From the NCBI RefSeq assembly GCF_037975245.1, contig NC_092567.1:26814376-26878375 (forward strand): a stretch of DNA of 64,000 nucleotides. The letters run 5' to 3'. Both the position numbers and the translations under genes were made by a program. How positions within the stretch are numbered: the stretch's first letter is position 1; each line of letters begins with the position of its first letter. The stretch comes from Apostichopus japonicus. Its lineage: Eukaryota > Echinodermata > Holothuroidea > Aspidochirotida > Stichopodidae. Below the pieces are notes generated by a model. It did no database searches and was not told where the DNA came from. It worked only from the letters and a program-made list of their open reading frames with translations. Below are positions 43,864 through 58,100 of the stretch, in pieces.

Positions 43864-45607
43864 TTGTCTAGTATTGCTAGTATTGGAAACTCTGATCATT
43901 CCACGGTACTTCTTATCCCTGTTTACAAACAAAGAACTATTAAAGTATGGTCTCAAGAGACAACTGATGAGCTGCAAGACTGTTTTGCTGACACGGATTG
44001 GGATCTGTTTAAAGAGGATAATGACCTGCATTCATTCACTGATACTGCTTACATTAACTTCTGTCATGACGTCTGCATACCTACTAAGACTGTTACGCAA
44101 TATCCAAACAACAAGCCGTGGTGTGACAAGGTGATCAAAGCCAAACTTAAGGCCAAGGATGAAGCGTATCGGACCAAAACCACCGATCCGGATCTTTACC
44201 ACCGAGCAAAGTCTGACCTCCGGAAAGCCATTAAGAAAGCTAAGAGAGCCCAGAAGGATCGCATTGAGCAAAAGTTTCAGACCGCGAACTCGAGAGAGGT
44301 ATGGGCCAACATCGAGGCAATTACTCAATATAAAGGGGTAAAGAGGTCAGTAAACACTGATGATGCAGCATTGCCAGATAAGCTCAACGAGTTTTACGCA
44401 CGTTTCGACAGAGGAAATAGTAACCAGCCGATCCCAGTGAACAACGGACATGCTACTGCGCCATTCAATAGTGACATAACTTTGGTAAACTATAAATTTA
44501 AGCGGCTAAATGAACGTAAAGCTGCTGGACCTGACGGTATCACCCCCAAGCTGCTAAAGATGTGTGCCGAGCAACTCGCTGAAGTTTATACGAACATCTT
44601 TAATTGGTCACTTAGCTTATGTGAGGTTCCTAGGTCATTCAAAGATGCAATAATAGTTCCAGAAAAGAAGAGAAACGTATCATGTTTAATTTTAGTTGAA
44701 CATTTTAAATTATTGGAACACCTCAACTTCCCTGCGTCTATTTGTGATTGGATTTTAGATTTCCTTCTATGTCGCAAACAAACTGTTAGAGTAGGCAACA
44801 TTCATTCAGCATCTATTGTTTTAAACACTGGTACTCCTCAGGGTTGTCTTTTATCACCGCTATTGTACTCTCTGTTAACGTACGATTGCAGAGCCGCCGA
44901 TCAGAACTCACGAATCATCAAATTTGCAGACGACACTACAGTGACTGGTTTGATTATCAACGAAGATGAAAGTGGCTACCTTGACGAAGTGGATCTCTTG
45001 GCGAAATGGTGCACCAATAACAACCTGATTCTGAATGTGAACAAAACTAAGGAATTAATTGTGGACTCTAGACGAAACAAAAAAAAAGGACCCTATTTTG
45101 ATAAATGGATCTGTTGTGGAACAGATAAATGCATTTAAGTTGCTAGGCACGTTTATTATGGAAAACTTATCATGGAACACAAATACTGGTGAGATACTGA
45201 AAAAGGGACAACAGAGACTATTCTTTTTGCGAGCCCTAAAATCGTATGGTGTCAGTCAGAATATTTTAATTAATTTTTACCGTGCTATTATTGAAAGTAT
45301 TTGAACTTTAAACATTTTAGTCTGGTTTGGTCGCGCAAGTCAGAATGATCTTAGGAAACTAGAATCTGTCATAAGAAACGTGGAGCGCCTCATTGGCACA
45401 GGCCTACCATCCCTTCACTCACTCTACCAGGAGCGAACATTAAAATGTGTTGAAAATATATTGAATGATGATTACCACCCAGCAACTGATTATTTCAAGT
45501 TCCTGCCTTCAGGCAAAAGAATGCATACTTTTAAGGGTTCTAAAAGATTTACTGACAGTTTTTATCCTTCTGCTGTGAAGATATTCAATGCACACCAGAA
45601 CCGTTAA
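43864..45607 (+). pseudogene. LINE endonuclease/RT remnant with internal deletion and frameshifts
   Basis: Frame 1 runs 43864-45138, with the endonuclease end (IGNSDHSTVLLIPVYKQR), a lysine-rich linker with NNKPWCDKVIKAKLKAKDEA, and RT from KAAGPDGITPKLLK. After PEKKRNVSCL (about 44690) the frame goes straight to ILVEHFKLLEHLNFP: the segment that normally carries the DYRPVALTS box and motif A with the first catalytic aspartate is missing, an in-frame deletion. TGTPQGCLLSPLLYSLLTYD and FADDTT remain. A run of A near 45079-45087 shifts the frame (continues at 45059-45304), a stop at 45302-45304 follows, and the C-terminal part is readable to 45607. Not functional. Confidence 0.88.
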
Positions 45608-45864
45608 ACAATTTTATACTTTGTAGACTTTATATTGGATATGAGGGCATTTATATATTTTTGTACGCTTTAATATTTTGTAGGTACATTTTATATTTTG
45701 TTCATCTTTATATTTTATAGGAACGTTTTCATATCTATGTATATTATTATACGTCTTATATGTTGTTTACAATTTTTAATGTTTTGAGCTCTTGTTATCA
45801 ACCAACTTCCATTGTATTTTTATATGATTGGCTAAATAAATATCTATCTATCATCTATCTATCC
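43864..45864 (+). mobile_element. Degenerate Jockey/CR1-group LINE (Rex1/L2-like)
   Basis: The fragment begins inside the endonuclease (SDHSTV motif, the conserved SDH) and runs through RT to a 3' UTR ending in GGCTAAATAAATATCTATCT, i.e. a TATC-repeat tail (45836-45864). The 5' end is truncated at a GATA/GACA tract. The family is judged from motif style: FADDTTVTGLI, NNLILNVNKTKELIVD, WCTNNN. Confidence 0.85.
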
Positions 45865-46107
45865 TCTACCCCCCCCACCCCCTCCCCAACCCCCATTGAA
45901 CCTCTTAGTCAAAATTGCAAGAACCCTTATTACAACCTCTTCTACTTTCCTTTCCTGTTTTTTTACAGAGACTTACTTGTTAATCAGAATCTCTGTAAAT
46001 TGTTTGGGAAATCATGCTTCTATTGCATTTTTTCATTTAAATGAACTGTATGTGAAAATGTGTGTTTAGATGAACTGTAAATGAACAGTATTTTACTAGT
46101 TAAAGCC
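45865..46107. other. 3' flank of the sulfatase gene
   Basis: Presumed 3' UTR and intergenic sequence between the sulfatase stop (46108-46110) and the LINE tail of opposite orientation. No clear AATAAA is seen on the minus strand close to the stop. A C-rich run lies at about 45872-45893. Confidence 0.4.
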
Positions 46108-49100
46108 TCAAGTCCATGGAATCCAGTTTCCACCATGCAGCATTGGGTTGGAATTAGGATCTCTTGGCTTCCTTGCAGATGGTATCATAGTGGAATTGTA
46201 AAACCGCAGTCGGTCCATTAGTTCTGACAATATGTCTGTTGACGAATTAAATATAAATGTATGAAAGAAAGTGATTTCTTAAGAACAGGCTCTAAAATAC
46301 ACTTTCAGAAACTTAATCCAAAGTCTGACAAAGAATTCATGAAGCTAATAAACTTCAACTTTGCAGATACATAGTTAATATAAGTTTTCTTAATGCAAAC
46401 AAACCAAAAAATGTTATTTAGTTTATAAATATCTTACAAGCATGCAATATCTAATATGAAACACATAACGTTAAAAACAACCAGAACGCCAGTTGGTTTT
46501 GTGGTTCCTTTGCTGACTTTCTGACAAATGTAGAGCAGTTGAGTTAAATTTGAAATAACTATCTGACTAATGTAGAGCAGTTGAGTTAAATTTGTCCAAG
46601 AATGAAGTGAAAACCAGAAAAGATCAGAGATTCCCAGCTCTTACTTGTAGCACTCCCTTGTGGGCATCGACCATTCCATCTACAGTATCGAACGTTTATT
46701 CCAAAATGTTTCAATATCCAGAAAGAACAGTCTTCTTATTTGAAATATACTCAAATATATGTATGAATAAATGGACATTTTCTTTTACCAATTTTGAGCT
46801 ACCAATCTTGTAACCATCCCTTTAATAATTGTTATTAATGAATGACGCACTCCTGACATTGTATATACACTGTGAAATATTTTCACAACTTACTGCCAAA
46901 GCAAATGTCATCTACTATAAATCATAGAGAAAATGCCCAATTTTGAGACCTCTTGAGCCAATTTTTCCACAATTTGAGATAACCTGTTGATCCCTTGAAG
47001 CCCAGAGGGTGAAAACTGATAAGTAACCATAAAAGTACTGATTACTGTATGTATTGAGACTTACAGAGCCCTTCACTAAACTAAACTGAATTTGACCAAA
47101 CCATGTTCATCAAAAGAACATAATCATAGCACTTGAGAATGCACATGTTAATTGGAACTTTAATTTTGGAGTTTAAAAGGTTTTCAGACTTTGACCTCCG
47201 GCTGATCTCACTTGACCTTTGACATCTACAAATTTCAATATGATTCTTGCACTCACCAAGCTGGATCTACATACTAAGTATGAAGTTCAAGAAAGATGTA
47301 CCAATTGTGTTTCATGTTTACAAGATTTTTTTGACTTAAATGTTGACTGCAAATGACCTTTGACCTCCACCAGTTTCAACAAAGATGTAGTTTTAAAGTC
47401 ATCATATTTACAAAGTTTTCAGACTTTGACCTCTGTTGACTACAAATGACCACCTAACTTCACAGAAAAGAACAGGGTTCTTTTACCCAGGTCAACAGAT
47501 CCATATACCTAGTATGAACTTAATCCACCATGAACTTCCTTTAGTTACGTTGTTTACAAGCAAGTGTCACATACGCACACACACGCCCACACACACGCAC
47601 GCACCATCACATAGATTCCTTCAACCTGCAGTAAGGAATGATAAACTAACATCTTTGTACAAACTCAGTCATCAAAAGAAAATAAATAAAAAGTCTGACA
47701 ACAACATTATTGAGGGTCAATATTAACTTCTGCACTGGTTTCTCTTCTCAGACTCAATTCATAAAACTTACCTGGATACATATCTGCAAGGTTGTAGAAT
47801 TCACATGGATCATTAGGGATGTGGTACAAACAGGGTTTCTTAGCAGGGTCACAGTTGGTGCTAGCATTAGCCGGAATCGGTGGGCAGTATACAACACTTG
47901 CCTTTGGCAATTTCTCATGTTCTGTTTGGACAGAATGGAGATAATCATATAACACATAGGGTGTATGACACTTAGAAAACTTTATGCACAACTGGACAAA
48001 CTTACGATAGAATTAAATATCTTTCTCCCTTCCCTTCCCTTCCCTTCCCTTCCCTTCCCTTCCCTTCCCTTCCCTTCCCTTCCCTTCCCTTCCCTTCCCT
48101 TCCCTTCCCTTCCCTTCCCTTCCCTTCCCTTCCCTTCCCTTCCCTTCCCTTCCCTCCCCCTCCCCTCCCTTCCCTTCCCTTCCCTTCCCCTCCCTTCAAT
48201 TTTAGTAACATTTTCACACAAATTGTCGATACATTTCTTGAAGCATGATATGATAGCGTAAGATAACTCTACTTACCATTATTTTCACCCTCTGGAGGAT
48301 ACCAGCCGGACCATTGACCATCATAAACATTACCAGTGATGACCTTGTAATCACCGCTTCTGAGAGCTCCATAGCTACCAACTGGATCGATGTTTAGTAG
48401 TATCTCCCTGCGAGGAGACGGACTATCACTGAAAGACGCAATAAGAGACCAACAATCGTGTTCAACACTTAAATCATACACTTGCGAAACAATTAATGGG
48501 TGATAAGTATGCTTTATCCTTGCATCAGAAAAGAAGGCAGTTTTAGTCTTTATTCACAGATGTGAGGGGGAAAGGGGCTGAAGCTGGTCAGAGGATGGAG
48601 ATATGGGAGAGGGGGGAAGGTTATATAATCTGCCCTGTTTCAGAAATTCTTTGAATGTAATTATTATATCCTCATTTGTACATTGAGAACAGGAAAAAAT
48701 GTTTGGATTTTTGTTAATCCTAAATAAACTGACAAAATTTAAGAATTAGATTTATTTCAATTCAAACAGATACAAGATTAAAAGTTGACCAAACCAAATA
48801 ATTTTCCAATGGTAAGGTGATTGGAGGCAGAAATATAAATTCTGTTCTGCTTCAAAAATAATTTTATAATTTAAATAAAAGTGGAACTGGATATCCTAGC
48901 CTCACTTTTACATTGGGACCACCATGAAATATTTCCAATATTGGTATTTTTAGAGAACTGGCAATAGACATCACATGTGACGCACAATTGGGTGTCGTCG
49001 GCATACATCATATACTGAAACCATGACGGACAATTATATCCTCAATGGGTGCCGTGTACAAACTAAATAATTCTGGTCCCAACACTGAACCCTGGCGGAC

Positions 49101-52100
49101 ACAACAATCTAAAGGTTTAACATCCGACATGACCGACCCAACTGTCAAACCTCAAATATGAACTAAACCACTTATGTACCACACCATCAATACCAAACCT
49201 CGAACACAACCAGCAGGTTCTCAGAGAGATTCCTCAACACATGGACTAGTTTCTTGAAAGGATTATCCTAGGATTATCCTAGGATTATCCTAGGATAGTC
49301 CTAGGATTATCCTAGGATTACCCTAGGCCCCATGTAACATACTTTGATATTGTATCCCAGATATCGAACCCATCGTAAGTATCTTCGCTGATGTTGCCAC
49401 CGGCTAATTTCAGGATCGTTGGGTAGAAATCAGTCACGTGGAGGAGTTTATCAGAAATCCGACCCTTCTTGTTAATGAGTGGGCTGTGTACAAATGACGT
49501 TCCCCTAACTCCTCCTTCCCAGAGGGTGTGCTTCACACCCCTCAATGGGAAGTTGTTGGCATAGTTACCATCAAAGCCATGAGCTGGACCTCCATTGTCG
49601 GTTGTAAATATTATTATGGTGTTATCATACAGGCCAGCTTCCTTCAGGTAAGCAGTTACATTACCCACAGAGTCATCTAAAGCAGCTACCATGCCTGGAG
49701 ATAAACAAGAATATAACGCAGAATGCAGAATGTGACGCAGTTATAAGGTATCCATGGAATACTTTCCTTATTATCTGCTATTATCTGCTTATTATATGCT
49801 GTTACCTCCGACCATATGGTAGCCTAACACAATGGGAAAATCTTGCCTAACCATTGGTTTGCAAAAAAACAAAAATCACACTGCGTAGGATTGGGTAATA
49901 AATAAGTATCGCTTCGGGCGGGTACCCGGATACCCCATGCAAACACTATTTGAAAACAGTTCACAATAACATGGTTATATGCTAAACTAATAAAGCTTTG
50001 GTTGACACAATCCGATTGAGCACCAAAATGTTTTGTTTTGTATTATTTGTGTACATTTTCAATTTTGATTGAAAATTTGAAAGGACTTTCAAGTTTTTTG
50101 CAAACTTAAGCTTAAAGAGGCAACAACATGAATAAAGCAATTAATATTCAAATAAACTGTAAAAATTCTTCCTACCAGCAAATTTTCTACGCTTTTCAAA
50201 GCTGATGTGAGGAAATCGATCGATATATTCTTGTGGGGCTTGTAGAAGGTCATCTTTGTTGGCACTGTGTACGGCTTGGTGGGCCAGGTAGAGAAAGAGG
50301 GGCTGTCAAGAATAAATCAGAGAGGACTTGTTTGAGCAGCATGGCCTGAGGAATACTGGGGGAGCACAGGAGAGAGTAGTAGAAGGCAGAATGGGTGAAA
50401 TTAGGATGGATGAAGGTGGTGTCCCTAATGGAAGGCAGATTGGGTAAAATTAGGATGGATGAAGGTGGTGTCCCTCATGGAAGGCAGAATGGGTGAAATT
50501 AGGATGGACGAAGGTGGTGTCCCTCATGGAAGGCAGAATGGGCGAAATTAGGATGGACGAAGGTGGTGTACCTCATGGAAGGCAGAATGGGCGAAATTAG
50601 GATGGACAAAGGTGGTGTACCTCATGGAAGGAAGAATGGGTGAAATTAGGATGGACGAAGGTGGTGTCCCTCATTGAAAGCAGAATAGGCTAAATTAGGA
50701 TGAAGGTATAAAATAATATTCAGAAGGATGATTTGAAAAGAAATAATATTGCTAACAATCTTTGATAGCAATTTAAGAAAATGTCTTTGTAAGGAATGTT
50801 TTAAGGTTTTGCCTCTCCTACTGCTGACCAGTCTATAATATATTTAAGAGGAATTTCTCTGAAAGTAGTACCCTTTTCAGTTCAAAGAATCTTGGTTCAT
50901 TTTTTCAATAAACATATACGGTAGGTACAATGCAATAGTGCATATTATCCATTACAATGTACATGTGCCAATATATGCATGTTATAGATTTTAGACATTT
51001 TCAAAGCAATTAATGGCCTGCCCTAAAAAATAACTCACCTTGCTAGGGTCATGACCTTTGATGATTTCTCCTGCTTTTGCTGTAAATATCTCTGTTGAGT
51101 ATTGGCCAAACACTGGCTTGTATACATTCCCATCTTGGTGAAAGTCAAACCCTGTGAAATTTTGCTTTAATAAACAGCAGATATCATGAATATGCAACAG
51201 CAATTGCCACATTGTTGTAAATAATAACATTAATATGTAAACCAAACTAAACTGTCAGACATATACTAAGCCAATGATAATGCTAATGAATAACCAATAC
51301 AATTACACAATACAACTACATCATGAATATGCAACAGCAATTGCCACATTGTTGTAAATAATAACATTAATACGTAAACCAAACTAAACTGTCAGACGTA
51401 TACTAAGCCAATGATAATGCTCATGAATAACCAATTACACAATATAACTACATCATGAATATGCAACATTTTATCGGCATGTCTTCTAGGTAGTTTTGAC
51501 AATTTCCTAATGTTCATACCACTCTATACTGTATTCTCGTATCGTGCTTCAGAGCACTTGAACTGACAGTAAAAACAGTTCCTGACCTTTATCGAATAGA
51601 AACAAGAATGTTCATACTGCTCATACTGTCAGTACACCTTCCTTGAAGCATTAAAGTACAGTATGAAAGCAATAATCAACACTAGGTTTTATTTCATAAG
51701 CAATTGCTGTAAGCATGGATTAAAATATCATCATTCCTGACCATAACAAAGTCAATATCATTTATCATCTTATGAACATGTAACAGCTCACCTCATGAAT
51801 ATGCAATAGCTTATCTCATAATTGATATGGTTGAAGAAGTCACCTTTACCACAGTAGTATCCATAGTAAGAATCAGGGCCGTCTTAAGAGATCACCGGGC
51901 CCTGGGCCCGGTAATGGAGCGGGGCCCCTCAATCAAGTGAGTTCGAAAAGATTTGCGTGAAAAATTGACATCCTTGACAAGCGCTCACACATAGACATGC
52001 CTGCATTTACCAACCCTCCCTATGTCGCGCATAAAGCATACAACTTTAGCTGAATAACATACGTGATATATCTAAAAGCTGAAATACATTATAGAAGAGT

Positions 52101-55100
52101 AATCTTCCAGTTGCCCTCCATCCCTTCCCTAACAATACTGGACTCACCATTTGTAACACCCTTGTGTTGAGTCTTTCAACTGAAAGGAGTGTAGGCGGTT
52201 TTACACTATCTAACGCAACGTAGTCGCCAAGCGCATGAAGTATTTTTAAGGGAGGGCGCGAGGAACATGAACTTATAGCATGCTCCTCATGGTGAAACAT
52301 AATTGCACCTATTAGGTGAATTGAGTGTACTGTTAATGGTAGGAGAGACTAGCGTAGGTTCTTATGACCAACTAGACCGGTTTCTGCTCTCAAACTTTAT
52401 AGGAGGAGCTTCATCAGTAGTAGCCTTTGAATATTTTATATTCGGCCTGGGCGTCTCGTTTTCAAAATGCATCTATTTTCTGTGCACAAGTTTTTATGGA
52501 CTCATAGTGCAGCAATAAGAGCATCTAAAAGAGCTTCGTGTGAACCTTGAGAGTCAGCTGATTCTTCGTTAGTACGAAACCTTAAGTTAACAAGTAAATC
52601 TTTGAGATTTTGGGCCCTTTTGTAGGCTCGAATCGGTTCTTTTGGAAACAGTTTGGATAATTCCGCGTGTTGCGAGATTAAGTGCCAATGTTTCAAAAGT
52701 GCTTTTTTTTTCAAATGCGTGATTTTGATATGGGGTGTATAGGTGAGCTTGAACACAAGTGGTGGTTCCTTTTGTTTAGGTTCGGTAGTGAGGTATTGCC
52801 CACGGTTTCAAATTTTATGCCTTTCGTGGCTGAGGCAATATCCTCTTTCTTATTGTTACGGAGTAACAGTTTCTCTGTGTAAGCCTTCGGGGGATTGTAT
52901 ATTCCAGGGTTGCCAACTCAGATTGGAATATTTAATGTCAAACTCTCAAGTGTTTCACCAACTCTCGCCACAAGTTGTCAAGTATCGAATTCAATCAGGC
53001 ATAATGGCCTATTCAAAAAGTTTTCCTCCCATATTAAGACATGGGGTTACTATGATTGCGGGGCCCCTGACATCACGGGCCCTGGGCCAGGGCCCAGTGG
53101 GCCCATGCGTTAAGATGGCCCTGGTAAGAATCAAAGCCTCTTTGTGTTCCAATGTAAACCTCATTATAGAATATATAACAGCTCACCTCATGAATATGAA
53201 TAAGCTTACCTCATAATTGATATGGTTGAATTAGTCACCTTTTCCACAGTAGTATCTATAGTAAGAATCTAAGCCTCTTTGTGTTCCAATGTAAACCTCA
53301 TTATAGAATATGTAACAGCTCACCTCAATATGTAACAGCTCACCTCATGAATATGCAATAGCTCACTGCATAATTGATATGGTTAAAGTAGTCACCCTTA
53401 CCACAGTAGTATCCATAGTAAGAATCAAAGCCTCTTTGTGTCGCAATGTAAGCTTTATTATAGAATATGTAACAGCTCACCTCATGTATATGCAATATCT
53501 CACCTTATGAATATGCAATAGCTCACCTCATAATTGATATGGTTGAAGTAGTCACCTTTACCACAGTAGTATCCATAGTAAGAATTAAAGCCTCTTTGTG
53601 TTCCAATGTAAACCTCATTATAGAATATGTAACAGCGCACCTCATGAATATGCAATAGCTCACCTCATAATTGATATGGCTGAAGTAGTCAGCCTTACCA
53701 CAGTAGTATCCATAGTAAGAATTAAAGCCTCTTTGTGTTCCAATGTAAGCCTCATTATAGAATATGTAACAGCTTACCTCATGAATATGCAATAGCTCAC
53801 CTCATAATTGATATGGTTGAAGTAGTCGGCATTACCACAGTAGTATCCTTAGTAAGAATTAAAGCCTCTTTGTGTCGGAATGTAAACCTCATTATAGAAT
53901 ATGTAACAGCTCACCTCATGAATATGCAATAGCTCACCTCATAATTGATATGGTTAAAGTAGTCACCTTTACCACAGTAGTATCCTTAGTAAGAATTAAA
54001 GCCTCTTTGTGTTGGAATGTAAACCTCATTATAGAATATGTAACAGCTCACCTCATGAATATGCAATAGCTCACCTCATATTTGATATGGTTAAAGTAGT
54101 CACCCTTACCACAGTTGTATCCATAGTAAGATTCAAAGCCTCTTTGTGTTCCAATGTAAACCTCATTATAGAATATGTAACAGCTCACCTCATGAATATG
54201 CAATAGCTCACCTCATAATTGATATGGTTGAAGTAGTCACCTTTACCACAGTAGTATCCATAGTAAGAATTAAAGCCTCTTTGTGTCGGAATGTAAACCT
54301 CATTATAGAATATGTAACAGCTCACCTCATGAATATGCAATAGCTCACCTCATATTTGATATGGTTAAAGTAGTCACCCTTACCACAGTTGTATCCATAG
54401 TAAGATTCAAAGCCTCTTTGTGTTCCAATGTAAACCTCATTATAGAATATGTAACAGCTCACCTCATGAATATGCAATAGCTCACCTCATAATTGATATG
54501 GTTGAAGTAGTCACCTTTACCACAGTAGTATCCATAGTAAGAATTAAAGCCTCTTTGTGTCGGAATGTAAGCTTTATTATAGAATATGTAACAGCTCACC
54601 TCATGAATATGCAATAGCTCACCTCATAATTGATATGGTTGAAGTAGTCACCTTTACCACAGTAGTATCCATAGTAAGAATTAAAGCCTCTTTGTGTCGG
54701 AATGTAAACCTCATTATAGAATATGTAACAGCTCACCTCATGAATATGCAATAGCTCACCTCATAATTGATATGGTTGAAGTAGTCACCTTTACCACAGT
54801 AGTATCCTTAGTAAGAATTAAAGCCTCTTTGTGTCGGAATGTAAGCTTTATTATAGAATATGTAACAGCTCACCTCATGAATATGCAATAGCTCACCTCA
54901 TAATTGATATGGTTGAAGTAGTCACCTTTACCACAGTAGTATCCATAGTAAGAATTAAAGCCTCTTTGTGTCGGAATGTAAACCTCATTATAGAATATGT
55001 AACAGCTCACCTCATGAATATGCAATAGCTCACCTCATAATTGATATGGTTGAAGTAGTCACCTTTACCACAGTAGTATCCATAGTAAGAATTAAAGCCT

Positions 55101-58100
55101 CTTTGTGTCGGAATGTAAACCTCATTATTGAATATGTAACAGCTCACCTCATGAATATGCAATAGCTCACCTCATAATTGATATGGTTGAAGTAGTCACC
55201 TTTACCACAGTAGTATCCATAGTAAGAATCAAAGCCTCTTTGTGTCGGAATGTAAGCTTTATTATAGAATCCAAGATGCCACTGATGATGTAAAGAAGAA
55301 AAAAGCCCCCCAAAAAATAATAAACAAAAGTGGGAAAATTTTTCGAAATTTTTTAAACCCAAACAAAACAGTAGTAAAGGGGTCAATTTATGCAAGAGAA
55401 TCCACTAAAATAAACTACAAAGAAATCCTAAAAAGAGGTTCTCAGTATTGGCTCTGAATTTTTAACATTTACAATATAAATGAAAACTTTATATGAGAGA
55501 AATTCTGACTCAAATTACTCCATAACTTTGAAGAGGATTCAATTAGCCAATTAAATGATTCCACAAGGGAAACAATTAAAATGTTGTCATGAAACCTTTA
55601 TCTTGTTTCAACATGAATGTGGTCATTTAACTCAATCTGTCTAATTTCTGACATATTTAAGGCAATATTGATGACTTTTTGTGAGAGAGAAAATAAATGT
55701 CTGCAAAACAAGAAAGAAACAATTTCTAAATGATATTAAAAAGAATAAACTGGATGATTTCATGCATTTCATTTCTCAATTCAGAAAAAGTGAGATTAAT
55801 ACTGCCTACTAAACATGACCTGCTTGTGTACCATACATATTTCTCAATCTAGATAAAGTGAGATTAATACTGCCTACTACACATGACCTGCTTGTTAGTG
55901 TACCATACATATTTCTCAATTCAGAAAAAGTGAGAATAATACTGACTACTAGACTTGACCTGCTTGTTAGTGTACAATACATATTTCTCAATTCAGAAAA
56001 AGTGAGATGAATACTGCCTACTAGACTTGAGCTGCTTGTTAGTGTACCATACATATTTCTCAATCTAGATAAAGTGAGATTAATACTGCCTACTACACAA
56101 GACCTGCTTGTTAGTGTACCATACATATTTCTGAATCTAGATAGAGTGAGATTAATACTGCCTACTAGGCTTGAGCTGCTTGTTAGTGTACCATACATAT
56201 TTCTCAATCTAGATAAAGTGAGATTAATACTGACTACTAGACTTGACCTGCTTGTTAGTGTACAATACATATTTCTCAATCCAGATAAAGTGAGATTAAT
56301 ACTGCCTACTACACATGACCTGCTTGTTAGTGTACCATACATATTTCTCAATTCAGAAAAAGTGAGATTAATACTGCCTACTACACATGACCTGCTTGTT
56401 AGTGTACCATACATATTTCTCAATCTAGATAAAGTGAGATTAATACTGCCTACTAGGCTTGAGCTGCTTGTTAGTGTACCATACATATTTCTCAATTCAG
56501 AAAAAGTGAGATTAATATTGCCTACTAGACTTGAGCTGCTTGTTAGTGTACCATACATATTTCTCAATCTAGATAAAGTGAGATTAATACTGCCTACTAC
56601 ACATGACCTGCTTGTTAGTGTACAATACATATTTCTCAATTCAGAAAAAGTGAGATTAATACTGCCTACTACACAAGACCTGCTTGTTAGTGTACCATAC
56701 ATATTTCTCAATCTAGATAAAGTGAGATTAATACTGCCTACTAGGCTTGAGCTGCTTGTTAGTGTACCATACATATTTCTCAATTCAGAAAAAGTGAGAT
56801 TAATACTGCCTACTAGACTTGAGCTGCTTGTTAGTGTACCATACATATTTCTCAATCTAGATAAAGTGAGATTAATACTGCCTACTACACATGACCTGCT
56901 TGTTAGTGTACAATACATATTTCTCAATTCAGAAAAAGTGAGATTAATACTGCCTACTACACAAGACCTGCTTGTTAGTGTACCATACATATTTCTCAAT
57001 CTAGATAAAGTGAGATTAATACTGCCTACTAGGCTTGAGCTGCTTGTTAGTGTACCATACATATTTCTCAATTCAGAAAAAGTGAGATTAATACTGCCTA
57101 CTAGACTTGAGCTGCTTGTTAGTGTACCATACATATTTCTCAATCTAGATAAAGTGAGATTAATACTGCCTACTACACATGACCTGCTTGTTAGTGTACC
57201 ATACATATTTCTCAATTCAGAAAAAGTGAGATTAATACTGCCTACTAGGCTTGCGCTGCTTTTTAGTGTACCATACATATTTCTCAATCTAGATAAAGTG
57301 AGATTAATACTGCCTACTAGGCTTGAGCTGCTTGTTAGTGTACCATACATATTTCTCAATCTAGATAAAGTGAGATTAATACTGCCTACTAGACTTGACC
57401 TGCTTGTTAGTGTACCATACATATTTCTCAATCTAGATAAAGTGAGATTAATACTGCCTACTACACATGACCTGCTTGTTAGTGTACCATACATATTTCT
57501 CAATTCAGAAAAAGTGAGATTAATACTGCCTACTAGGCTTGAGCTGCTTGTTAGTGTACCATACATATTTCTCAATCTTGATAAAGTGAGATTAATACTG
57601 CCTACTACACATGACCTGCTTGTTAGTGTACCATACATATTTCTCAATCTAGATAAAGTGAGATTAATACTGCCTACTACACATGACTTGCTTGTTAGTG
57701 TACCATACATATTTCTCAGTTCAGAAAAAGTGAGATTAATACTGCCTACTACACATGACCTGCTTGTTAGTGTACCATACATATTTCTCAATCTAGATAA
57801 AGTGAGATTAATACTGCCTACTAGGCTTGAGCTGCTTGTTAGTGTACCATACATATTTCTCAATCTAGATAAAGTGAGATTAATACTGCCTACTAGGCTT
57901 GAGCTGCTTGTTAGTGTACCATACATATTTCTCAATCTTGATAAAGTGAGATTAATACTGCCTACTAAACATGACCTGCTTGTGTACCATACATATTTCT
58001 CAATCTAGATAAAGTGAGATTAATACTGCCTACTAGGCTTGAGCTGCTTGTTAGTGTACCATACATATTTCTCAATCTTGATAAAGTGAGATTAATACTG

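Noticed and set aside
48002-48261. Open frames of repeated GREGK or LPFPS residues
   Set aside because: They are the (TTCCC)n microsatellite translated.
53847-54812. Exon 4 copies as functional alternative exons
   Set aside because: They lack the WHLG codons and a pyrimidine-AG acceptor, and copies at about 53847, 53984 and 54806 have a TAA stop in the sulfatase frame.
53598-55165. Series of 65-aa plus-strand frames at 137-bp spacing
   Set aside because: They are the antisense of the exon 4 minisatellite; the meaningful coding content is on the minus strand.
55809-57935. 708-aa and 644-aa open frames on opposite strands
   Set aside because: Both come from a 72-bp satellite whose period is a multiple of 3; no splice sites, start context or family match, and it lies in a sulfatase intron.
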